NCBI GenBank assembly: GCA_947496355.1
Contig: CANMCO010000010.1
Span: forward strand, 124,001 to 188,000
Length of the DNA stretch: 64,000 bases
Source of the DNA: an uncultured Aquimarina sp.
Lineage (GTDB): Bacteria; Bacteroidota; Bacteroidia; Flavobacteriales; Flavobacteriaceae
Direction: 5' to 3'
In this document: one piece after another, positions 35,013 to 44,396 of the stretch
Layout of the letters: every line of letters starts with the position of its first letter
How positions within the stretch are numbered: the first letter of the stretch is position 1
Made by a program: the position numbers and the translations under genes
Notes under the pieces: model-generated
The model's database searches: none
Seen by the model: only the letters and a program-made list of their open reading frames with translations
Told to the model about the DNA's origin: nothing

Positions 35013-36401
35013 TTAGATGACTTTTTTCAAGTAAAATTCATAGGTGATTTCTACTCCTAACCTATCTATTTTCATTTTAATCTTTCTTCCTTCTTCAAAA
35101 TAGAAGAGATCATTAAGCTCAGATAATTGGTAATTATATGCTTTTCTGCTATTTACTTCTAGTATAATATCACCTTTCCTTAAACCTACCATATCAGCTG
35201 GTGAACCAGGTCGAATATCAGAAATCTCATATTTTGGTAGTAACACAAAATTATTAGACAACTCAAAAGTCTTTTCAGTTACTATTCTATTAAAACCAAG
35301 ATACAATCTATCTTTTTCAAGTACCTTTTTATTTCTTCTCCTATAAATTTTAGTGTCATCGGTATTCTTTACTGTTGTAAAGCCACTATGTTGAATAGTA
35401 AGTCCGCTCATATTATAATGAAAAGGTTTTTCGAAAAAACTATTCTTTTTAAAAGATATTCTTTGATTAGGATAATCTACAATCATATTAAACCTACGCA
35501 AAACATTCCCCCCAAGAGATCCTTGTCGCCTATCAAGAGGTATACCTTGTATATAGATTGAATCAGGAAAAGCAGTAGTAACTTCTTTCATTACAAAATC
35601 ACCCAGATGAAGCTCTTCTATTTTGGTTCTTTGCCCATAAATATCTCCATTAAAACCCTTCCCTAAAAAGTCTCTAAATGAATTTTCAGAAATTTGAATA
35701 CCTTTCTCTTTATTTTCAAACAGCCATAATGAGGACCCTGAACCAGAATCTAATAATAAGACAATATCTATAAATCCATTCTTAGATTTATACTTAGCCT
35801 TAACATATGGTCTTTTATTTTGCTCTTCAAAACTAATATCAGTCTCATAGCATTTTTTACATTTCTTATACTTATATAACTCAGGATTATTCATTTTGAT
35901 GATCCTTTTGGTATAATTGATATCTAAAACAAAGTTTTTGAAAAAATCGTACCCTATAATACCATGAATTGGGAAACCCATTCTGGGAGAGAAATTAATA
36001 GATTCATCTAGGACTAGGTAAATTGTATGATCAGAACTGGTCGCATTTCCTATTTTAAATTCATTATTAATAGACTTGATCGCTTCTACGGGTTCATCAT
36101 CTCCCAGTCCTCTGAGGTAAATTTTTGAAGCATTTTTAAGTTCTAAAGAACTTTTATTGTCAACACTAAAAATAATTGTTGATCCAACACCTGAATCCAG
36201 GATAAAAGAAAGCTCAACACCATTAACAAATACAGGAATAATAATTAGGTTATTTGCCAACTCAAACTTAATTTTTCCATCTTTCGCCCCAGAAGGTAAT
36301 TTGAAGGTTCCTTGAGAAAAAACAGTAAAGCTGAAACACAAAAATAATACTAGAGCCTTATTTCTAAGAAAATGGCAAAAATCTAATAATAAAATCTTCA
36401 T
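35013..36401 (-). CDS. Retropepsin-like aspartyl protease with PDZ domain
   Basis: The 462-residue protein has an N-terminal signal, then two pepsin/retropepsin-like halves, each with an Asp-Ser-Gly: FILDSGVGS (about residue 68) and LLLDSGSGSS (about residue 216). Both halves in one chain suggest an intramolecular dimer with two active-site Asp. The C-terminal about 80 residues form a PDZ domain (SDIRPGSPADMVGLRKGDII). It is probably a periplasmic processing protease; the substrate is unknown. Single-gene unit facing an aminotransferase gene. Confidence 0.88.
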   Translation of the reverse strand: MKILLLDFCHFLRNKALVLFLCFSFTVFSQGTFKLPSGAKDGKIKFELANNLIIIPVFVNGVELSFILDSGVGSTIIFSVDNKSSLELKNASKIYLRGLGDDEPVEAIKSINNEFKIGNATSSDHTIYLVLDESINFSPRMGFPIHGIIGYDFFKNFVLDINYTKRIIKMNNPELYKYKKCKKCYETDISFEEQNKRPYVKAKYKSKNGFIDIVLLLDSGSGSSLWLFENKEKGIQISENSFRDFLGKGFNGDIYGQRTKIEELHLGDFVMKEVTTAFPDSIYIQGIPLDRRQGSLGGNVLRRFNMIVDYPNQRISFKKNSFFEKPFHYNMSGLTIQHSGFTTVKNTDDTKIYRRRNKKVLEKDRLYLGFNRIVTEKTFELSNNFVLLPKYEISDIRPGSPADMVGLRKGDIILEVNSRKAYNYQLSELNDLFYFEEGRKIKMKIDRLGVEITYEFYLKKVI

Positions 36402-36506
36402 TCCACTAAATATAGGAAAATAGTTGAAAATTCATCTTAATTATATATCTATTTCTTAAATATTTTAAGAAATTTACCCCTATTTATTTTTTAAACCATA
36501 TAACAG

Positions 36507-37697
36507 ATGCCAGTAGTATCAAGCAAAGGGAAAGCAATGCCAGAATCTCCAATTCGAAAATTGGTTCCCCTTGCAGAAAAAGCAGAAAAAGAAGGCAAGC
36601 ATATATATCGCCTTAACATAGGTCAACCTGATATAAAAACACCTATAGAGGCAATTGAAGCTGTGCGAAATCATAAATTAGATGTTCTTGCGTACAGTCA
36701 TTCTGCCGGATTTGAAAGCTTTAGAAAGAAGCTAGCTAGCTATTATGCTAAACATGATATTACAATTTCTTCTGACGATATTTTAATAACAACAGGTGGT
36801 AGTGAAGCTCTTATTTTTACCATGGGGAGCATAACAGATCCTGGAGATGAGATTATAGTACCAGAACCATTTTATGCAAATTATTATAGTTTTTCTACCC
36901 AATCCAATGTTAAGGTTGTCCCTGTTATTTCTAGTATAGATACGGGATTTAGCCTACCTTCAATCGATGAATTCGAAAAACTCATCACAAAAAAGACCAA
37001 AGCCATTTTGATTTGCAATCCTGGAAATCCTACTGGATACCTGTATAGTAAGGAAGAAATTAAGCAACTAGCCAAATTGGCTATCAAGTATGATCTATTT
37101 TTAATATCTGACGAAGTTTATCGCGAATTTGTTTACGATGAATCCGAGCATTACTCAATTCTTCAAGAAAAGAGTCTAGATGACCACGCCATTGTTGTTG
37201 ATTCAGTATCGAAAAGATATAGCATGTGTGGTGCAAGGATAGGATGCATGGTTAGCAAAAACAAAAGTGTTATCGAGACTGCAATGAAATTTGCACAAGC
37301 AAGATTAAGCCCTCCTACTCTAGCCCAAATTGCAAGTGAAGCAGCTTTAGAAGCTCCAGAATCTTATTATAAAGAAACCGTTGCAAAATACAAAGCCAGA
37401 AGAGATACACTAGTAGCCGGACTTAAAGAAATACCTGGAGTAAAGGTTTCTATGCCTAGAGGAGCATTTTATTGCATTGCAGAATTACCTGTTAAAGATT
37501 CAGAAGATTTTGCACAATGGCTTTTAGATAAATTTGATTTTAATAAAGAAACAGTTATGTTAGCACCCGCTTCGGGGTTCTATTCTAGTCCGAATGTAGG
37601 AACAAATCAAGTAAGAATAGCATATGTTATAAATCGAAGAGATCTTAAAAAAGCGATAAACATATTACGATTGGCTTTGGAAAAATATGAAGATTAA
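36507..37697 (+). CDS. Class I/II PLP-dependent aminotransferase
   Basis: The 396-residue protein is a fold-type I aminotransferase. The PLP lysine lies in SVSKRYSMCGARIG, substrate-binding Asn in CNPGNPTGYLYS, and Asp/Tyr in SDEVYREFVYD; a C-terminal Arg in VRIAYV would bind the carboxylate. It resembles aspartate/alanine/aromatic aminotransferases; the amino donor cannot be fixed. Its stop overlaps the murB start by one base (TAATG), so the two are translationally coupled. Confidence 0.93.
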   Translation: MPVVSSKGKAMPESPIRKLVPLAEKAEKEGKHIYRLNIGQPDIKTPIEAIEAVRNHKLDVLAYSHSAGFESFRKKLASYYAKHDITISSDDILITTGGSEALIFTMGSITDPGDEIIVPEPFYANYYSFSTQSNVKVVPVISSIDTGFSLPSIDEFEKLITKKTKAILICNPGNPTGYLYSKEEIKQLAKLAIKYDLFLISDEVYREFVYDESEHYSILQEKSLDDHAIVVDSVSKRYSMCGARIGCMVSKNKSVIETAMKFAQARLSPPTLAQIASEAALEAPESYYKETVAKYKARRDTLVAGLKEIPGVKVSMPRGAFYCIAELPVKDSEDFAQWLLDKFDFNKETVMLAPASGFYSSPNVGTNQVRIAYVINRRDLKKAINILRLALEKYED

Positions 37698-38710
37698 TGA
37701 AAATTGAATACAATAAGTCTTTAAAAAAGCATAACACCTTCGGAATAGATGTTACTGCAACTGAGTATATCAAAATCACCTCAGAATCAGAGCTAAAAGA
37801 TGCACTTTTCAAATACGCAAACAAAGAGTTGTTTATTCTAAGTGGTGGCAGTAATATGTTATTAACAAAAGACATTAATGCATTAGTAATACATATTCTT
37901 ATAAAAGGAATTACTGTTATTGAAGAATCCGAAAATTTTGTAGTTCTATCTGCAAATGCAGGAGAGAATTGGCATGATTTTGTGCAGTATTGTATTACTA
38001 ATGATTATGGTGGATTAGAAAATTTATCTCTCATACCGGGTTATGTTGGAAGCGCACCCATCCAAAATATTGGTGCTTATGGAGTAGAACTTAAAGATAC
38101 CTTACTATCGTGCGAAGCGATTGCAATAAGTACAGGAAAAAGACACACTTTTTCAAATGAAGATTGCAAATTTGAATATCGTAATTCAATTTTTAAGAAT
38201 GAAGCCAAAGGCAAATTTATAATTACAAAAGTAACATTCAAACTAAGTAAAAAGAACCATCAGATCAATATAAAATACGGAGCAATAGAAAGTGCTTTAG
38301 CAGACAAAGACATTACTTCTCCAACTATTAAAGATATATCTGAGGCTGTCATTCGAATCAGGAAAAGTAAACTTCCTGATCCTTCAGAAATTGGTAACAG
38401 TGGTAGTTTTTTTAAAAACCCTGTTATATCCAAAGATCTGTTTTCTAAACTTCAAAATTTATATGCTGACATTCCGTTTTATAAAATTGACGAGAACAAC
38501 ATTAAAGTACCGGCAGGATGGCTTATAGAGCAAACTGGTCTCAAAGGAAAACGATGGGGTGACGCAGGAGTTCATAAAAAACAAGCTTTGGTTTTGGTAA
38601 ATCATGATAATGCAACAGGTAAAGAAATACTTGATTTATCAAAGAAAATTCAAAAAAAAATTCTCGAAAAATTCGAGATTAAGTTAGAAACAGAAGTTAA
38701 CATCATATAA
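37697..38710 (+). CDS. murB: UDP-N-acetylenolpyruvoylglucosamine reductase
   Basis: The 337-residue flavoenzyme makes UDP-N-acetylmuramate for peptidoglycan. It begins NKSLKKHNTFGIDVTA, has the FAD-binding LSGGSNMLL and SLIPGYVGSAPIQNIGAYG, the Ser in GNSGSFFKNP that donates the proton, and AGWLIEQTGLKGKRWGDAGVH. It is the longer type I form as in E. coli. It is coupled to an aminotransferase gene. Confidence 0.97.
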   Translation: MKIEYNKSLKKHNTFGIDVTATEYIKITSESELKDALFKYANKELFILSGGSNMLLTKDINALVIHILIKGITVIEESENFVVLSANAGENWHDFVQYCITNDYGGLENLSLIPGYVGSAPIQNIGAYGVELKDTLLSCEAIAISTGKRHTFSNEDCKFEYRNSIFKNEAKGKFIITKVTFKLSKKNHQINIKYGAIESALADKDITSPTIKDISEAVIRIRKSKLPDPSEIGNSGSFFKNPVISKDLFSKLQNLYADIPFYKIDENNIKVPAGWLIEQTGLKGKRWGDAGVHKKQALVLVNHDNATGKEILDLSKKIQKKILEKFEIKLETEVNII

Positions 38711-38763
38711 CAAAAATTACACATAATTTTCTGTTTAGCACCTTTATAGCCATACATTCTTTG

Positions 38764-38771
38764 TATCTTTG
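38764..38771 (+). promoter_or_regulatory. -7 box (TATCTTTG) of the NqrM-like gene
   Basis: A perfect TAnnTTTG, 27 bp before the ATG at 38799. It supports that start over an upstream TTG. Confidence 0.5.
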
Positions 38772-38798
38772 CTCCTAATTTTTGTAATAACAATACTT

Positions 38799-39005
38799 AT
38801 GAAACTTTTATTACTCACTATTGGCCTTTTACTTTTAGCCTTTGGAGGAATTGCAATTAAACTATGGGCAAAAAAAGACGGGAAGTTTGCAGGTACCTGT
38901 GCAAGTCAAAGTCCTTTTCTTAATAAAGAGGGAGAATCATGTTCTATGTGTGGTAAAACTCCGGATCAGTACGCTAACTGTAATGAGAAAGAACATTCTA
39001 AATAA
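38799..39005 (+). CDS. Small Cys-rich membrane protein, NqrM-like
   Basis: The 68-residue protein has one N-terminal membrane helix (about 2-22) then a short domain with four Cys: TCAS, CSMC and NC. The layout of a helix and a C-x(n)-CxxC cluster resembles NqrM (DUF539), which inserts iron into the Na+-pumping NADH:quinone oxidoreductase. That identity is a guess: no nqr gene is in the window. A sigma factor follows after 33 bp. I start it at 38799 on the basis of the promoter box. Confidence 0.5.
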   Translation: MKLLLLTIGLLLLAFGGIAIKLWAKKDGKFAGTCASQSPFLNKEGESCSMCGKTPDQYANCNEKEHSK

Positions 39006-39038
39006 ACCACTTCAGATATTCTATTCAAAAATAATTCG

Positions 39039-39605
39039 TTGAAAAAAGAGCACTCTATTACATTAGAAGATCATATAAATAAGGCTAAAGATGGAAAACA
39101 AACGTCTTTTAATTACCTTCTAGATACCTTTTGGAACGATGTCTATAATTTTCAATTAAAAAGAACTAATGATGAGTACGAAGCTGAAGACATTACCATA
39201 CAAAGTTTTTCACGCGCCTTTGATAAGATCAATACTTTTAAGGAAGAATACAATTTTAAGACTTGGTTAATACAGATATCAAAAAATATTCATATAGATT
39301 TATTACGAAAGAAAAACGCCTCGATACAATCTAAAACCACTACGAATGTAGATGATTCTGTATACAAAATAGCCGATGACAACCCAACACCTGAAGATAA
39401 ACTAATTACAGAACAAAATTTAGCGCAATTACTTCTATATATAAAACAACTAAAACCAAACTATCAAGAGGTAATTAATCTTCGTTATTTTCAGGAACTT
39501 AGTTATAAAGAAATTGCGGATTACCTGAATGAACCTATGAATAACGTAAAAGTCAAACTTTTAAGGGCTAAAAAACTATTATCAGAAATAATAACAAACA
39601 ATTAA
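39039..39605 (+). CDS. ECF-type RNA polymerase sigma factor
   Basis: The 188-residue protein has sigma region 2 (YEAEDITIQSFSRAFDKI and FKTWLIQISKNIHIDLLRKK parts) and region 4 (LRYFQELSYKEIADYLNEP with helix-turn-helix). It begins at a TTG, as no ATG is available near the N-terminus. No anti-sigma gene is adjacent: the next gene is convergent. The regulated genes are unknown. Confidence 0.9.
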   Translation: MKKEHSITLEDHINKAKDGKQTSFNYLLDTFWNDVYNFQLKRTNDEYEAEDITIQSFSRAFDKINTFKEEYNFKTWLIQISKNIHIDLLRKKNASIQSKTTTNVDDSVYKIADDNPTPEDKLITEQNLAQLLLYIKQLKPNYQEVINLRYFQELSYKEIADYLNEPMNNVKVKLLRAKKLLSEIITNN

Positions 39606-39611
39606 TTCATC

Positions 39612-39851
39612 TTATCTTAAATTGAAAGAAGTAAAACTTTTGATCACTATAAATAGTGGGTCTATCCATTTATCATTAATCTTCTTATCATATTTGACAA
39701 ACTTTTGAACCAACCCCTTGGGAGCCGATATCTCCTTCTCTATAGCTGTAATATTAATGTATCTATGATTATTTACTAACCACTTTTCTACTCGCTTTCT
39801 ATTGTTTTGTCTTTTCTTTGGAGTTACCAATACCAATTCTTGTGACATCAC
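39612..39851 (-). CDS. Small basic protein, possible HTH
   Basis: The 79-residue protein is rich in Lys and Arg. A central stretch (NITAIEKEISAPKGLVQKFV) reads like a helix-turn-helix, with an N-terminal basic region (KKRQNNRKRVEKW). It could bind DNA or RNA. It ends 6 bp from the convergent sigma factor stop. I do not recognise a family. The first Met may be residue 1 or 2. Confidence 0.6.
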   Translation of the reverse strand: MMSQELVLVTPKKRQNNRKRVEKWLVNNHRYINITAIEKEISAPKGLVQKFVKYDKKINDKWIDPLFIVIKSFTSFNLR

Positions 39852-40096
39852 CCTTAATTTTATAAGTCTTGATTATTTTAACATATTGTATAACTTCAAA
39901 AAGAGAAGAAAATTTTAGATTAACTTAATTTTAACCTAGTGTTAAAGAGTTTATTAAAGTTTTATTATTCACTTTTCACTTTAGTTATTTTATTTCTCAA
40001 AAGCAGTACCACTATATGAAATCTTATATTTAAAACAAGGTTACATAACAAATCATAACTTTTTCTTTAACGCTATAGTAATCTAAGCTTTCTTTG

Positions 40097-40104
40097 TATT
40101 TTTG
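40097..40104 (+). promoter_or_regulatory. -7 box (TATTTTTG) of lipA
   Basis: A perfect TAnnTTTG, 18 bp before the ATG at 40123; it overlaps a possible TTG start at 40102, which is therefore unlikely. Confidence 0.55.
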
Positions 40105-40122
40105 CTAAAAAATATTGTACGT

Positions 40123-40995
40123 ATGAACAATGATGTTGCTACGGTGAATCCTCCTAAAGGAAAACCGAAATGGCTAAGAGTCAAACTTCCAACGGGTAAA
40201 AAATATACTGAACTTCGAGGTTTGGTAGATAAATACAACTTGCATACAATTTGTACATCTGGAAGTTGCCCTAATATGGGAGAGTGTTGGAGTGAAGGAA
40301 CAGCTACTTTTATGATACTTGGTAACATATGTACGCGTTCCTGCGGTTTCTGTGGCGTGAAAACAGGAAGACCAGAAACTGTTGATTGGGAAGAACCAGA
40401 AAAAGTTGCGCGTTCTATAAAAATAATGAACATTAAACATGCCGTTATAACATCTGTGGATAGAGATGATCTTCTAGATGGTGGTTCGATCATATGGGCA
40501 GAAACTATTCAGGCAATTCGTAGAATGAATCCTGAAACTACATTAGAAACCTTAATTCCAGATTTTCAAGGAAAAACCAAAAATATAGATCGAATTATTA
40601 CCGTAAAACCCGAAGTAGTTTCGCATAATATGGAAACTGTAAAAAGGTTAACCCGAGAAGTTCGTATCCAAGCTAAATACGAACAAAGTCTACAAGTACT
40701 AAATTACCTTAAAGAGAGCGGGATCAATCGAACAAAAAGTGGAATTATGCTTGGACTTGGGGAAAAAGAAGAAGAAGTTATACAAACACTTAAAGACCTA
40801 AGGGGGGTAAACCTAGATATAGTTACTATTGGGCAATATTTACAACCAAGCAAAAAACATCTTCCTGTAAAAGAGTTCATAACACCAGATCAGTTCAAAA
40901 AATACGAAACAATAGGTTTAGAAATGGGATTCAGACATGTTGAAAGTGGTGCATTAGTACGGTCATCATATAAGGCTCAAAAGCATTTACTGTAA
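40123..40995 (+). CDS. lipA: Lipoyl synthase
   Basis: The 290-residue radical SAM enzyme inserts sulfur into octanoyl groups on 2-oxoacid dehydrogenases. It has the auxiliary cluster motif CTSGSCPNMGEC, the radical SAM motif CTRSCGFC and a C-terminal RSSYKA (with the cluster-binding Ser). Length is as expected. I start at 40123 because an upstream TTG lies in the promoter. The gap gene follows 26 bp later. Confidence 0.97.
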   Translation: MNNDVATVNPPKGKPKWLRVKLPTGKKYTELRGLVDKYNLHTICTSGSCPNMGECWSEGTATFMILGNICTRSCGFCGVKTGRPETVDWEEPEKVARSIKIMNIKHAVITSVDRDDLLDGGSIIWAETIQAIRRMNPETTLETLIPDFQGKTKNIDRIITVKPEVVSHNMETVKRLTREVRIQAKYEQSLQVLNYLKESGINRTKSGIMLGLGEKEEEVIQTLKDLRGVNLDIVTIGQYLQPSKKHLPVKEFITPDQFKKYETIGLEMGFRHVESGALVRSSYKAQKHLL

Positions 40996-41021
40996 CATAA
41001 AAACTGAATAATTAAGATTTA

Positions 41022-42026
41022 ATGAATAAACCAATAAGAATAGCTATTAACGGATTTGGAAGAATTGGTCGTAACCTCTTTAGATTGTTAATAAATCATC
41101 CCGACATCCAAGTTGTTGCTATTAACGACCTTGCTGATACCAGAACCTTAAGTCATCTTTTGAAATACGATAGTATACATGGTGTCTTACCATATAAGGT
41201 TTCTTTTGATGCAAACCATATTATTATAAATGATGATTCTATCCCCCTAATTAACCAAGAAGATCCAGAAAATTGCAATTGGTCAAAATATGATATTGAT
41301 ATTGTAGTTGAAGCAACAGGTCGTTTTAAGACTAGGGCCTTGGTAGAAAAACATCTAAAAGCGGGGGCAAGAAAAGTTATTCTTTCAGCTCCTTCAACTG
41401 AAGATAGCATAAAAACGGTTGTTTTAGGTGTGAATGATCATATTCTGGATGGTTCAGAAACTATAATATCTAATGCTTCATGCACTACAAATAATGCAGC
41501 ACCAATGATCAAAGTAATCAATGATCTCTGCGGAATTGAACAGGCATACATTACTACCATACACAGTTACACTACTGATCAAAGTTTACACGATCAACCA
41601 CATAGAGATTTAAGACGAGCTAGAGCAGCAAGTCAGTCAATTGTTCCTACCACTACAGGAGCAGCAAAGGCTTTAACTAAAATTTTCCCTGAGTTAAGTG
41701 ATGTAATTGGTGGCTGTGGTATTAGAGTTCCTGTTCCCGATGGATCGCTAACAGATATTACCTTTAATGTTAAAAAACAAACTTCTATCGAGGAAATAAA
41801 TCTTGCATTTAAAAATGCATCTGATTCTAGTCTGAAAGGGATTTTAGATTATACAGAAGACCCTATTGTATCTGTTGATATCATTGGAAATCCTTACTCT
41901 TGTTTATTTGATTCTTTAATGACATCTGTTATAGGAAAAATGGTTAAAATCATAGGCTGGTATGATAATGAAATTGGATATAGTCATAGAATAATTGATT
42001 TAATTATTAACATTTGTAAGAAATAA
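41022..42026 (+). CDS. gap: Glyceraldehyde-3-phosphate dehydrogenase
   Basis: The 334-residue enzyme oxidises glyceraldehyde 3-phosphate in glycolysis. NAD-binding INGFGRIGRNLFRL is at the N-terminus, the catalytic Cys is in SNASCTTNNAAP, and the phosphate-binding TTIHSYTTDQ and RRARAAS follow. It may be one of two paralogues in the genome, as is common in this group; a role in the anabolic direction cannot be excluded. It sits between lipA and a histidine kinase on the same strand. Confidence 0.95.
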   Translation: MNKPIRIAINGFGRIGRNLFRLLINHPDIQVVAINDLADTRTLSHLLKYDSIHGVLPYKVSFDANHIIINDDSIPLINQEDPENCNWSKYDIDIVVEATGRFKTRALVEKHLKAGARKVILSAPSTEDSIKTVVLGVNDHILDGSETIISNASCTTNNAAPMIKVINDLCGIEQAYITTIHSYTTDQSLHDQPHRDLRRARAASQSIVPTTTGAAKALTKIFPELSDVIGGCGIRVPVPDGSLTDITFNVKKQTSIEEINLAFKNASDSSLKGILDYTEDPIVSVDIIGNPYSCLFDSLMTSVIGKMVKIIGWYDNEIGYSHRIIDLIINICKK

Positions 42027-42056
42027 CTATATTAGTTGAGATATTTTAGAGGAAAA

Positions 42057-44285
42057 ATGCCAACCCCAATTAGAAATTCTATAACTATAATTTTACTTAT
42101 TTGTTGTTTTTTTACCTATTCCCAAACGGAAAAGGACATTACAAAAGACAATCAAGTCAGGGATTCTATTGCTAATTATTTGATCAAAGCTTCGATATCT
42201 ATTCATCAAGCAGAATTAGAACAAGCGCTCGCCAATATTATTATTGCCAAAGAAATGGCTTTGCAAAGTCAAGATCAGACATATAGAGCACAAACCAGTA
42301 TGGTATTGGCAGAGCTATATAGAGAACTGGGAGATCTTAAAAAAAGTGAAGAACAGATTCTTAATGCTATAAAAATTCAGGAAGAGGAGAATGATCAAAC
42401 TATGCTGGCCCATTCATATGCAATATATGGATCTATAGCTACAGAGCTTAAAAGCTACGAAAAAGCAGATAATGTTTTAAAAACTGCCTTGATTATTACC
42501 AAAAAGAGTGATTTAAAGGGTTTGGAAGGGTTAATAAAATTAAACTTTGGAATTTTGGAACTTTCTAAAGATCAACCCGAATTGGCTATAAAACATTTTA
42601 ATAGCGGTTTACCAATCATTAATTCTTTTAATCAATCGTATTACAAAGCAAAGCTTTATATAAATAAAGCTAAGGCTCAATTAGCATTAAACTTATTAGA
42701 TGAAGCTAAAGAAACAAATGATTTGTCAATGCAAATTGGTAAAGACATGAAATATTCTGAGGTTAAGTCAGAGTCATATGAGCTTTACAGCCAGATATAC
42801 CAAAAGAAAAAAGAATATCTAGCCTCCTTAAATTACCTTAGAGCACACCTAAAAATAAAAGATTCCTTATTTAATACCAATAAAGAAATAATAGCTCAAG
42901 AAGCTGGAGCCAAATTAAATCTTGATGAAAACAATGTCCTAATAGAGGAGCTTACTGAGGAAAACATACAACAGCAAAAATCCCTTAAATTAGGTCGTTT
43001 AACCACTATTTTAAGCATTGCTTTGATTACCATTTTATCACTTTTAACACTTTCACTGTACAAAAACAATAACCTAAGAGCCAGGGCAAATGAGTTGCTG
43101 CAAAACAAGAATTCAGAACTGATTTTAGCAAAGGAAAATGCCGAAAGAGCTAGTGAAGCAAAGGTGCAATTTCTATCAACAATAACCCATGAGCTAAGAA
43201 CACCTTTATATGCGGTTACCGGGTTGACGCATCTTTTATTGGAAGAAAGCCCCACCCCAAATCAAAAAGAACATTTAAATTCTCTTAAATTTTCGGGAGA
43301 ATATCTATTATCACTTATTAATAATATTCTTGATCTCAACAAACTTGAAGCTAACAAAGTAGAGATTGAAAACACATCTTTTAACCTAAAGAAAAGAATT
43401 AATGATGTATTAATTGCTCTTGGAAAATCTGCTAAAGATCGAAATAACAAACTTCATTATGAATTTGACAATTTGATCCCAGCAAAATTAAAAGGAGATC
43501 CATTAAAAGTATCTCAAATCCTAATTAACCTTATTGGCAATTCAATTAAATTCACGCAAAACGGTGATATTTGGATAAGAGTACGACCTATTAATAGAAT
43601 CGAAAACAAAGTATTCCTTAGTTTTGAAATTGAGGATAACGGAGTTGGGATCTCAGAAAAAAAGCAACAAACTATATTCGAAAACTTTACCCAAGGCTCC
43701 GTACAAATTAATAGAAAGTTTGGAGGAACAGGATTAGGATTATCTATAGTAAAAAACCTTTTGTCCTTGTTGGATAGTGAAATTAGACTAGAGAGTGAAT
43801 TAGGAAAAGGATCAAAATTCCTATTCAATCTTAAATTTGAAATCTTTGAGGACAACAGCACAGATTACCTAGAAGAAGCTAAGAAAATTGATTATAAAGT
43901 AATGATTGACAAGCGTATTTTAATTGTTGAGGACAATAAGATTAATCAGCTCATTACCAGAAAAATTCTTGAAAAGAATAAAATAATCTGTGATGTTGCC
44001 GATAATGGTGATATTGCAGTAAACAAAGTAAGAGAAAACTCTTTTGACCTAATCCTTATGGATATCCATATGCCGGGTATTAGTGGTATTGAGGCAACAA
44101 AACAAATTAGAGAATTTGATAAAGAAATACCAATAATAGCACTTACCGCAGTTACACTTGATGATAACCTTGATGAGTTTTATGACAATGGTTTTAATGA
44201 CATTATTCCTAAACCCTATAAAACTGAGGAATTTTTTACTAAACTTCATAAAGCCTTAGTACAAAAACAAACAGCAACAGAATAG
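42057..44285 (+). CDS. TPR-containing hybrid sensor histidine kinase/response regulator
   Basis: The 742-residue protein has a signal peptide (start MPTPIRNSIT), a periplasmic TPR region (about 30-290), a coiled coil, one membrane helix (about 310-330), and then a kinase with H-box (TITHELRTPLYA), N-box (LINLIGNSIKFT), G1 (DNGVGIS) and G2 (GGTGLGLS). A C-terminal receiver has its phosphate-accepting Asp in LMDIHMP. No separate response regulator follows, so output is likely by phosphorelay. I start at 42057 rather than a TTG 21 bp upstream to keep a normal signal peptide. Confidence 0.93.
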   Translation: MPTPIRNSITIILLICCFFTYSQTEKDITKDNQVRDSIANYLIKASISIHQAELEQALANIIIAKEMALQSQDQTYRAQTSMVLAELYRELGDLKKSEEQILNAIKIQEEENDQTMLAHSYAIYGSIATELKSYEKADNVLKTALIITKKSDLKGLEGLIKLNFGILELSKDQPELAIKHFNSGLPIINSFNQSYYKAKLYINKAKAQLALNLLDEAKETNDLSMQIGKDMKYSEVKSESYELYSQIYQKKKEYLASLNYLRAHLKIKDSLFNTNKEIIAQEAGAKLNLDENNVLIEELTEENIQQQKSLKLGRLTTILSIALITILSLLTLSLYKNNNLRARANELLQNKNSELILAKENAERASEAKVQFLSTITHELRTPLYAVTGLTHLLLEESPTPNQKEHLNSLKFSGEYLLSLINNILDLNKLEANKVEIENTSFNLKKRINDVLIALGKSAKDRNNKLHYEFDNLIPAKLKGDPLKVSQILINLIGNSIKFTQNGDIWIRVRPINRIENKVFLSFEIEDNGVGISEKKQQTIFENFTQGSVQINRKFGGTGLGLSIVKNLLSLLDSEIRLESELGKGSKFLFNLKFEIFEDNSTDYLEEAKKIDYKVMIDKRILIVEDNKINQLITRKILEKNKIICDVADNGDIAVNKVRENSFDLILMDIHMPGISGIEATKQIREFDKEIPIIALTAVTLDDNLDEFYDNGFNDIIPKPYKTEEFFTKLHKALVQKQTATE

Positions 44286-44310
44286 TTTGGCATAACTATT
44301 GAAAAGATAA

Positions 44311-44341
44311 AAATAAGCTTATAACTGTGTTAAGCTTATTT
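44311..44341 (-). terminator. Hairpin after lpxK (minus-strand terminator)
   Basis: An 11-bp stem (AAATAAGCTTA / TAAGCTTATTT) with a 9-nt loop; on the minus strand it is followed by TTTTATC. It lies beyond the lpxK stop and probably ends that transcript. Confidence 0.6.
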
Positions 44342-44360
44342 GAGTTAGCCAAAACATACA

Positions 44361-44396
44361 AAATGAGATCTAAACTTATAGATCTCATTTTTTTAT
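44361..44396 (+). terminator. Intrinsic terminator after the histidine kinase gene
   Basis: A 12-bp stem (AAATGAGATCTA / TAGATCTCATTT, loop 6 nt) followed by T residues on the plus strand. The lpxK stop codon (TGA) is part of its right arm. Confidence 0.85.

Noticed and set aside
40102..40122. TTG-started extension of lipA
   Set aside because: The TTG is part of the -7 box; the ATG at 40123 fits the family N-terminus.
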